NCBI GenBank assembly: GCA_029215795.1
Contig: JARDYH010000007.1
Coordinates: 76,953,763 to 77,017,762, forward strand
Source of the DNA: Anniella stebbinsi
Taxonomy: Eukaryota; Chordata; Lepidosauria; Squamata; Anniellidae
Length of the DNA: 64,000 nt
Direction: 5' to 3'
A program made the position numbers and the translations under genes. Below the pieces are notes generated by a model that ran no database searches, was not told where the DNA came from, and saw only the letters and a list, made by a program, of their open reading frames with translations. Positions 55,611-64,000 of the stretch are shown one piece after another; position 1 is the first letter of the stretch; each line of letters opens with the position of its first letter.

Positions 55611-58600
55611 CTACAAGAAGTCAAACACAGGAAGGTTCAGTCAAGACTTCAAGACTCATTCCCTCTCTGCACCTTGTAGCTGAAAAGTTTCAGGACAGAC
55701 AAAAGCCAGGATCTGCAAATGCACTCACCAGCTCGCCACTGGCGAGTACATCTTTTGTGCTGGAGAGTGCATGGAATCAAACACTGTCCCCACCCCACCC
55801 CTTAACTCCATGCCTGAAGACGTGTGAGGACTCAGAAACTCAGGAGACTGGCAAAGTGACACTGTACTGAGCCTTGGAGATATATAGAAAGCCATGAAGT
55901 TTATTGCTACTTTCTGAGTATCTGAGATTTCACTGAAGGAGGACGAGCTTTGATCTCTCTTCTCTGCTGTACAGGGTGGTAGGGCTCAACATACACACCT
56001 CAACCCTGCTATACTGGGTCTCAAGCTCAGTGTAATGCCAGAAGGCTCTGTCCCCTCCCTCTGCCGAGGGGCACAGGGTTGTGAAGACAAACACATTTTG
56101 GCTGGCTACCAAGGGCGAATCAGGATGTTTTGACCGCTGGACAAAAGGAAGTGCTTCTTCACAAAGCATGTAATAAATCTGCGGAACTCACTGGCACAAG
56201 ATGTGGTGATCACTACAAACTTAGATGGCTTTAAAATGGAATTAGATAAATTTATATAGAATAATAAAAGAGGGTGTCGATCTGTCAGGCAAATTCATCT
56301 ATATGAATAGGAATTCATCACAAAAACTGCAAGGGTCCTTGGTTACCTCCAGGCTGGTCTACTGCAGTACACTGTGGGTGGGGCTGCCCTTGAAGGCTGT
56401 TTGAAAACTATCACTGGCTCAGAATGATGCTGCTAAGCTGTTGACAGGAACCCGTTATTTGGAGTGTGCAACTCTATCACTATTTGAACTGTGTTGGCTT
56501 CCAGCAGGTACCCAAGCCCAATCCAAAGTGCTGGCTGATACTTTTTAAAGCCTTATGCAGCTTAGTTCCAAGGTATCTAAAGAACTACATACTTCCATGT
56601 AACTCTGCCTACCTATTATTTGTTCTAGGGAGGCTCTGCTCTATGCCCCATCATCATCTAAGGTACACTTGGCAAATAGACAGGACAGGGACTTTTTAAT
56701 GGTGGTGCCTCTGGACTGTTTTGTTTAGGTGTGCTTTTATACTGCATCTGATCCCCAGGGCGTTTCTACATGAGGCTTTTAACCCGCATCTTTACCGGGG
56801 CTTCTGCTTCTGGGTTCTTTGTGGGATTAAGCTCAGCTCCTTTACATGTTTTTTTCTGAGGGGTTTCTTTCTCTGCCTTTCTATAGGTTTCATTATACAA
56901 CCACTAGATGGTGCTATGGTACAGCAGAATTGCACGATTACATGGGACTCTCAGTCCACCACTTCTAAACAGTACCAGACTCTCCTCGTTAGGGGAAAAA
57001 ATAGGATAATGGTTGCAAAGCACGGGAGAGGCCCTGGAGGAGGATGGCGTCATGTAAAGGACCCACAAACTAGTGTGAGTGAGCAATCACAGGTGCACAA
57101 TAAAACCCTCATGTAAAAAGGGTCCCAGACTTTTGTTTGCAATGCTGGTCTTTGTAGGAACGTAGCTGCTTGGGTTTAAATTGACCTGTTACTGTTTTAT
57201 TCGGTTTGCAAGACATGATGGGGTCCCACGTGGAGTCAAAGAGCAGCATATGAATACTTATGCAAATAAATAAATAAATACATTCTACATACTTTGCATG
57301 GAGTCCATTGTTTTCAGGCATATTCCAGTAATTCGGAGACACATTAATGAGACTGTTCGTGGCTTTCAGGACAGCAATCCATTCGGGGTCGTATTCCAGA
57401 GTGTCAGAGGCGCTGGGGTCATGTGCAATCTCTACAATCTTAGAAAACAATGAGAAATTAGGAAGAGCTCTCAGTCCTCTCATCAGGGAAGGCATGGCTG
57501 TGAAATGCAAGCACCATCACCGCAGACCTAACTGGCATCACTCTTGCTACAGATGGCATTTCTTTCCTTTCGCTATGGATGGACCATGACACACCACATC
57601 TAAAGCCAGGCTAGGGGAATTCTGGCCCGTGAGCTAAATGCCTCCAGGCCTCTCAATCTGGACCTCTGGACTCTGCTTAGGCAACGCCCCTCACTGGCCC
57701 CACTCTGGGTTATTGGCATTATTTTCTCCCTCCTACTGTCCCCCACAACTGCAAAGGTGACAGAGGAAGCCTTGCACAAGCTGGTAAAGAATGCCTAGAT
57801 GCAAGTGTCGTTTTTTCTGATGAATACAGAACAAAAGTGAGAGTCACATCTCTAACTAGACACACTTCTGGCAATGGCCACTTCCAAGACTGGCCATGCC
57901 CGGTTTTGACCGAGGCAATGCAGACCTCGACAGGAAAAAAAGTTTCCCCATCCTTGTTTTGCAGGACTGATCAGGAATTAACGCACAGCCTGTTTTTAGA
58001 CAATACTTCCAAGGACTGAGTATGCGTTGAGCGTGGGCTGCCATTGAATCGTGAGTTATTGCTGAAGCATGGGTAATCATGTTTTTTGAACCCAGCCTTG
58101 ATAACAAACCATGGTTTGTTAACTGCAAACAACCCATGAAGAGAACCCATGGTTTGCTGTTGGATCATGAACTATGGGTTGTTCACCATGGTTTGTTATT
58201 GTGGCGGGGTTCAGCCCTTGAGCGTGGTTCAACCCATGGTTCAATCCTTGAGCATGGGTTATTGTGTTGTCTGAACCCAGCCATTCACACACACACATAA
58301 ACACATGTAGCTGGATGACCACAGTTTCCCTCTTACAGAAGATTCTAAACTCCACTATATCTTAGGCCTGAAAATAATATATACCAACCTCCCGCAACCT
58401 GATGCCCTCCAGATGTGTTGGGCCTTTGGTCAACACTCGCTGGGAATTATGGGAGTTGCAGTATTTGGAAGGCATCAAATGGAGGATGGTCGGTATATAC
58501 CAAAGACAGAACACATGATAGTTTTACCTGTAGAAAGTCTCTATGCGGCAAGCATTTATCCAGGGCCAGAAATTTTGTTGCCTTTGGCTGCGCTCCTGTC

Positions 58601-61600
58601 CCATTGGCCTGCAAAAGCAAGAACAGAGAGGAAACATGACATGTAATGCAGGTTGAAAGGCAATATTTGTTGCTAAACAACAAAGGCCGATTCTATTTCT
58701 ATCTAGGAACAGAAGAACTGGTTCATCTAGCCCACTTCTGTCTCAGACTGTCAGCAGCTCTTCCGATCTCAAATGGAACATTTTCCCTTCAAGTGCTATT
58801 TAATCCTTTAACTAGAGATGTTAGGGACTGAACGAGCAACACCTAAATTGACTGGCAGTCACAATATGCCACTGAGCAATGGCCCCCTTACAAAAGCATC
58901 CTTAACAAAAATCAATCAATCATTTTTGGTTTTATAGAAATCTCAACGTAACAAGAAAACTAAAAATCTCTGGAGAGCTTACTTATAGCAGCAGTGCAAA
59001 GGAACATGCAAAGGATACCATCCCATGGTGTGCTCCTAAGCGTCATCCAACTCTAGGACTTCAAGCTGAATTGACTGAGGATTATTTACTAAATGAATAG
59101 ACATGAATAGGAGTATCTAAATTTGTTGATCAACTGCCTTATTTTCAACATATTCTCAAAAACAAAACACGGAGGTTTTCCTGCTATTTCTTTGTTACAG
59201 GGGAACGGGGTGGGGAGTATGTATCTTGTCCACAGCTAGAATTCTCATATTCTAAAAGAGCCACAAATGGATTGATGGGATCTCCATGTTTTTCTGCTGA
59301 ACTGATATGATGTAGCAGCTGCTGGCAAGAAAAGGTATCAAGTTCCCAGGTCAACACAGACCTGGTCACCATCCAGGCACAATTCAAAGTGATGGTTATG
59401 ACCTATAAAACCCTATACAACTCGGGTCCAGGTTATCTGAAAGACCGTATTCTCCCTTACGAGCTTGCCTGTGCCCTGAGATCTTCAGGGGAGGCCCTTC
59501 TCTCAGCCCAACCACCATCACAGGCATGCCTAGTGGGAACACTGGAGAGGGCCTTCTCGGTGGCTGCTCCAAGGCTCTAAAACTTCCTTCCTAGGGAAGC
59601 TAGACTGTCTCCCTCCATGCTATGCTTCCAGAGGCAGGCAAAAACTTTTTTGTTTCGGCAGGCCTTTGGGGAATAGTTTGGACCTGTTTATGCGTTGGAT
59701 TTTTAAAAAATTGTTATTTGTATTTTAAACATTCTAAATGTTTTAATATTACAGCAAGTTTCATTATATTTTTAACTTTTGTATATTTCTATTGACATGT
59801 TTCAATTGATACGTTTTAATTTTGTAAAGCCACCCTGAGTCCCAGTACTGGGGAAAAGGCAAGATACAAATATTATAAGCGTCATCATCATGCAGAGTTC
59901 CTTTCTGCCAATATGACTGCCCTGTACTTGGAGATTGGCTAATGGGATGCTCCTGCTAGAAAGGTGGCGAAGCGACCTTTAGCTGTCCCTTGAAATCCCT
60001 TGAGCCCTCTGAAAATCTGTTCTGGAGGCTTGGGAACTCAATGAGAAAAAGAGAGGGGGGGCTATTGGCAAAATTTACCTTCCCAACCCCTTCTCCATTA
60101 GCGGGTCCCTCTGTTGGATCACAAGCCCTCCCATGAACGGAAGGAGCCATTTCCATTTACAGAAGGGAACTCGGGATCCAAACCATCGTTCTTTGAAACG
60201 TATATTTTATCTATTATATTTTGCAAGAGATTGTCGTCGGGTCCAATACGCCATCGCTCTGATGCAGTTTATATTGGTTTTCCTCCAGCTGATTACTTTA
60301 TCATATTTATTTATTTATATTTATTATTGCATTTATATCCCACTTTTTTTCCTCCAAGGAACCCAAGGCGGCATCCATAATCCTCCTCCTCTATGCCTCC
60401 ACCAGCACCTCCCTGGTGCTCCCGCCTTCGTTTCAAAACGAGTAGAAAACAAAAACGCCACCACCGAAACGCACCCGCTGGCCTCAGCCAACGTGAAGCG
60501 AACGTCCCCGTTTCTTTACCTGGTGCTGCATTAAAGCTGCGAACTTCACGTGCAGATGTGCGGCGAACCAGTACGTGGGTTGCAAGTGTTCCAAAAGCTC
60601 TGACGCAGCGGGGCTACCCAAAGTGTTGTTCTCCACTTCTGAGCGGAAGAAGGCTTTCTTTTTGAGCAGCAGCTTCTTGTTCCCATAATGATAGATGCTT
60701 CTCGGCCAGTCGTGGGAGAGAAATATGTCCATCGGCTGCTTTAGCTGCTCAGACCAAAATTAAAGCACCGCGAATGACACAGGGCTACTGGCACCAGTCG
60801 CAGAACCATAGTACAGGATGTCAGGGAAGGCAAAATGCTATACGTTCAGATGTCACGCTAAACTATGGTTCTGCACAAGGCTGGGGAACCTGTGGGTCTC
60901 CAGATGCCATTCGACTACAATTCTCCCCTTCCCTGACCAAACTCAAACCAAGCTGCTATGGAAGCTTACAGCAAATTGAAACAAGCCTGCTTTTCTGCCT
61001 CATTTTGCTGTGGCCCACGGCAGGTGGAAATTTAGCACCATCCCTGTGCTAAAGCATAGTTTAGCATGATATCTGAATGTGGCCATTAAGTCTACCCGGG
61101 CACTGCTCAAAAAAGAAGCCTGTTCTAAGGAGTGACTCTGCCCTTCCCCTGATCCAGTTGCGGATAATAAATCACCCATTAACTGGAAGTCTCAGATGAG
61201 ATTCCCCACACGTATCTAGCCAGTTTAACGGGACTCAGCAAGACACCCTGGCATTTCAAACGCTTAGCGCAAGAGGGACGAGCTTCCATCCCTCATCCCA
61301 GCTGAGATCCGGGAAAGGTGCAGGGATGTGTGTTTTCTGGGAAATGTTGTCGTCTGAAAACTACCTAACAACGACAAACAGCATAGACTCAATTTGAAAA
61401 GGAATTAAAGGTACAATCCTATGCATGTTTAGATAGAGCCAGTGTGCTGTAGTGGCTAAAGTGTTAGACTGGGAATCGGGAGATCTGGGTTCTAGTCCCC
61501 ATTCAGCCATGAAAACCCACTGGGTGACTTTGTCATAGACTCTCAGCCCAACCTACCTCACAGGGTTGTTGTTGTTGTTATGAGAAAAAAATAGAGGGGA

Positions 61601-63115
61601 GGAGGATTATGTACGCTGCCTTGGGTTCCTTGGAGGAAAAAAGGCAGGATATAAATGCAAAAAGAAAGAAACACAGAAATTTTAAAAATCTATATAAACA
61701 TGCATAGCACTGTGCCTTAAAACTTTTTAAATGTTATTAAAAGGCTGGGGTGGGGGGTTGCCTAGTGCTAGACAGCTAAGAAGGCAAGTGGCCAGGGAAA
61801 CCTCTCTGGGAGAGTGTTCTACAGTTCTGTGACGGGGCAGTGGGGCCAACACCAAGAAGGCCCTCTCTTGCAGGATCATCCACCTCACCTCCGATGGTGT
61901 GGATATTCAGAGGTGGCCCTATGAAGACGATCATTACGAACAGCCAGGTCAATATGGAAGCAGGTGTACACTAACCTGTTTCAGCTTGAAGACTTCAATG
62001 TTCCTTACATGGTAGATGCTCCTTATCGTTTGCGGGTTGTATGGCGGACACTCAAAGTGACCTGAAACAAGTTGAAAAACAGTGAATTGAACGTAAGTGG
62101 TTACAAAGGACCAAAGCTGTGCTACCCAAGGACCTTCTGTTCACTCCCAGCTTCAGTGAGGGTCAGACGTCAACAGGCGAATATAATTTATACCTTTGCG
62201 TCAGGCCTCTTGTGGCCAATGCTATATATCTCTGTGTCTGCACAACAGCTGAGACGGTTCAGTCATGACCCCAAGCAGCTGAACACAACCCTATTTTATC
62301 CCTTCGATTAAAAGGCTCTTTGGACATCACAAGGTGAAAAGTGTTCCTGGGCCGTAGCTCTTTAGATGGCACTGCGTGACTACATGCTCCCAATGGAGAG
62401 AAGAAAATCCAGTGGGTTCACATAACATGCTAACCTACATTCAGTGGTTGGATGCAGGTTGTCGTTGAAACATGGGTTATTGTGTTGTCTGAATGTAGGG
62501 CGTTTTCTGCAGGGTGGCTTGTAAACCATGCAGTGTGGCCTGAACAACCCAACAACAAAACATGGGTTCTCAAGGGGGCTTGTTTGAGAAACAATAAGCC
62601 ACAGTACATGGTTAACAAGCTACCCTGAGGAAAATGTGTTGCATTCAAACACACGTTAATGCACAGTTCAAATATAACCCACACTCATCCACTAAGTGTG
62701 GGTTAGCGTGTTGTGTGAATCCAGCCAGTTTTTCTTCCAAAGAGCTCTTGCTTTGAAGAAACCGCAGTTTCCCACTACATCCAAAGACTGGAATCTGTGG
62801 TTTATTTTAACTGTGGTTAGTTCACACAAGCCAAGATCATACCCTGGTTGCAGATCCTTGTTTGTTAACAATAGCTTCTGGTTACATCTGAATCGGCTTC
62901 AGAATCAGTGACCAGCACAGGCCTCAGCATTTCTTTCACAGGCAACCCACTCTAGCACAGAGCTTGACAAAAAAAAAAATCACAATTGCAAATTTGTTTA
63001 AAATGAGAGCCTGCAACACTACACCTAAACGTACCTCTACGGTAATCATGAGATTTGAAGATGCCCGAGAGCCCACCAATTCTCACCCCACGGTACTTTA
63101 CAACTCCTGCATAAC
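54923..63115 (-). CDS. DBR1: RNA lariat debranching enzyme, 3' six exons (partial)
   Basis: DBR1 hydrolyses the 2'-5' bond of excised intron lariats in the nucleus, allowing intron turnover. The exons, in transcript order, are 63115-63035, 62061-61976, 60744-60520, 58608-58528, 57438-57293 and 55610-54923. They join in frame with GT...AG borders and give about 434 codons, the length expected from roughly residue 110 of the 544-residue human protein to its end. Recognisable segments are [38 protein letters not shown] (metallophosphoesterase), [20 protein letters not shown] and [15 protein letters not shown] (metal-site histidines), [15 protein letters not shown], and the C-terminal [14 protein letters not shown], [10 protein letters not shown] and RRNQAIYA blocks. 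The first two exons, with the GNHE metal motif, must lie beyond position 64000. No lesion is seen, so it is probably functional. Confidence 0.96.
55625..57292. other. DBR1 intron with L2 and MITE remnants
   Basis: About 56340-56700 is a worn L2-clade LINE on the plus strand ([16 protein letters not shown]). About 56758-57125 is a MITE with 'gcgtttctacatgaggct' and, inverted, 'ccctcatgtaaaaag' ends, related to 50980-51245. Confidence 0.65.
57293..57438 (-). CDS. DBR1: DBR1 exon 7 equivalent
   Basis: 146 bp ending with two bases of a lysine codon completed by the last exon; acceptor TTCTAAG, donor GTATGT. Encodes [10 protein letters not shown] and [12 protein letters not shown]. Confidence 0.95.
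57439..58527. other. DBR1 intron with inverted-repeat MITEs
   Basis: 58080-58290 is built from many direct and inverted copies of 'aaccatggtttgttaac'-type words ending 'tgtctgaacccagcca', a MITE family also seen at about 62440-62730. 58385-58485 is another 'actcccatca' palindrome. Confidence 0.6.
58528..58608 (-). CDS. DBR1: DBR1 exon 6 equivalent
   Basis: 81 bp, phase 0; acceptor TTTTGCAG, donor GTAAAAC. Encodes 27 residues including [17 protein letters not shown]. Confidence 0.95.
58609..60519. other. DBR1 intron with an L2 copy
   Basis: 59385-59885 is an L2-clade LINE 3' end on the plus strand ([16 protein letters not shown], then AFSVAAPRL, tail 'accctgagtcccagtactgg'), from a subfamily different from 39575. 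60305-60400 is a SINE 3' end on the minus strand. Confidence 0.75.
60520..60744 (-). CDS. DBR1: DBR1 exon 5 equivalent
   Basis: 225 bp, phase 0 at both ends; donor GTAAAG. Encodes 75 residues with SHDWPRS and AAHLHVKF, the core of the phosphoesterase active site. Confidence 0.96.
60745..61975. other. DBR1 intron with a SINE
   Basis: Holds the SINE at 61434-61680 and, at about 61735-61960, a LINE-like 3' segment ('gagagtgttctacagttctg', 'ccaagaaggccctctcttgc') common in squamate repeats. Confidence 0.6.
61434..61680 (+). repeat. tRNA-derived SINE, full length
   Basis: A-box-like 'tagtggctaaagtgttag' and B-box-like 'gggttctagtccc' lie 33 bases apart in the head. The body has 'ccactgggtgactttgtcat' and 'cctacctcacagggttgttg', and the 3' end is 'aaaggcaggatataaatgc' with an A-rich tail. 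It is the best preserved SINE in the window, and the one that explains 5485, 31946, 49085, 60305 and 63140. Confidence 0.85.
61976..62061 (-). CDS. DBR1: DBR1 exon 4 equivalent
   Basis: 86 bp; acceptor GTTTCAG, donor GTTAGT. Encodes HFECPPYN, then [15 protein letters not shown]. Only short repeats flank it. Confidence 0.95.
62062..63034. other. DBR1 intron with a MITE
   Basis: About 62440-62730 is the 'gggttattgtgttgtctgaa' MITE family, with an inverted partner near the right end ('gggttagcgtgttgtgtgaa'). Nothing else is evident. Confidence 0.55.
63035..63115 (-). CDS. DBR1: DBR1 exon 3 equivalent
   Basis: 81 bp, entered with two bases of a split codon and leaving one (phase 1). Acceptor TTTCAG, donor GTACGT. 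Encodes [17 protein letters not shown] and the following SHDY. Confidence 0.95.
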
Positions 63116-64000
63116 CTGAAACAGGAGAAAAGGCATGTTGGTAAACGTAAGCAGCGGTGAGGATAAAATGAAGGGAAAGAGGAGCATATAAGTTGTCTTT
63201 TTTCCTTTGAGGATAAAATGGTGGAATATAAATATAACAATAAATTAAAAAAATAAAATGCACATGCTGGTGAAAGTGTCTTTTTGGCCACAGTGTTCAG
63301 AGATCAGCTATTCCCCACACTGGCCACCTGGGGTCAGAAAGAGACAGACTTGGACCTTAGATCCTTCACTCTTCCTATTGACTTTAACTTGCCAAAAGAG
63401 AGCTGACATCATATTGGATGGCCGTCCCAAGAAGTTTCAATGCAGAACTTTGGAAGAAACAAACAATCCCCATCATAAAATAGAAAGAATGCATGTCGGT
63501 ATTGCAACAGCTAAAATAACTAACTACATAGCTTTTTTAAAAAAAAGAAGACGACACTGGGATTTAATTTTTTCCCTGTCCAAATATGGAAGTATTTTAT
63601 TTACTATTGGAATAATAAAGGCACACTCTCCAGTGGATAGGACTTGTTTGACATGTTGCAACTATTAGATTTAATGGACAACTGAACATTTTGGTGTTTT
63701 AAAAAAAAATTATATGAAGTATGTTACATGAAACTGCAGCTCTTGTTGTTACATTACATGTTACCCTAAAAAATGATAACATTTTATTTTTATTTATTTA
63801 AAAAAGAGGCATTTGAACTACTATGCACATTACAATATATATACAAATAACATTATCCCCATATTATAAATGGAACCAAGGAAGGGTATTGCTGAGGCTA
63901 AGAATGAGCCCAAGGCAAATTACTAAGTTAATGGCCCAGTGTGCACATCACAGTAAATTCTGGTTCACCATGAGCAAGTAAGCATGTTGGGGTCCTTAAT
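63116..64000. other. DBR1 intron, right edge of window
   Basis: A SINE 3' end lies at about 63140-63255 (plus). I searched the minus strand for the preceding exon (PNIYYLG-like words) and did not find it. The rest is AT-rich and featureless. Confidence 0.5.

Noticed and set aside
63264..64000. DBR1 exon 2 at the right edge
   Set aside because: Searched on the minus strand for the expected motif; not present, so it must lie outside the window.

Overview
This is nuclear DNA from a vertebrate, most likely a squamate reptile (lizard or snake). The evidence is spliceosomal introns, interspersed repeats covering most of the window, CR1, L2 and L1 LINEs side by side, tRNA-derived SINEs, abundant hAT-like and Harbinger-like non-autonomous elements, and a kallikrein-like serine protease of the family that also supplies reptile venom proteases. 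The species cannot be named from the sequence alone.

Host genes lie only in the right third. Two terminal exons of a trypsin-fold serine protease (kallikrein type) are on the plus strand at 45233-46675. The six 3' coding exons of DBR1, the RNA lariat debranching enzyme, are on the minus strand from 63115 down to 54923; its first exons lie beyond the right edge. The two genes converge tail to tail with about 8 kb of repeats between them. Protease exons 1-3 were not found in the window.

The most striking object is a 9,966-bp PIF/Harbinger-like DNA transposon at 7925-17890. It has matching termini, a 3-bp target duplication and three apparently intact multi-exon genes: a HARBI1-type transposase (plus, left), a Myb/SANT-like protein with a C-terminal coiled coil (plus, middle), and a second, different Myb/SANT-like protein (minus, right). 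Described vertebrate Harbingers carry one transposase and one Myb-like gene, so a third gene is unusual. The minus-strand gene contains five tandem copies of one short phase-1/phase-1 exon, so each extra copy keeps the reading frame. The outer two genes are read inward from related CpG-rich modules near the two ends. Two 355-bp deletion derivatives of this element (41505-41859 and 43031-43385, opposite orientations) show that the family has spread without its genes.

The rest is layered mobile DNA. A 6-kb L1 (24535-30497) is flanked by a perfect 14-bp target duplication and broken by a few stops and frameshifts. There are L2 3' ends, CR1 3' ends and a 500-bp solo endogenous retroviral LTR. A series of non-autonomous elements have TAGGG...CCCTA ends and 8-bp duplications, as expected for hAT. 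These include GATC-rich elements of 0.3-1.5 kb and 320-bp near-perfect fold-back elements. Nesting is common: LTR in MITE, MITE in SINE, L2 in L1. No CRISPR arrays, prokaryotic operons or functional RNA genes were seen.
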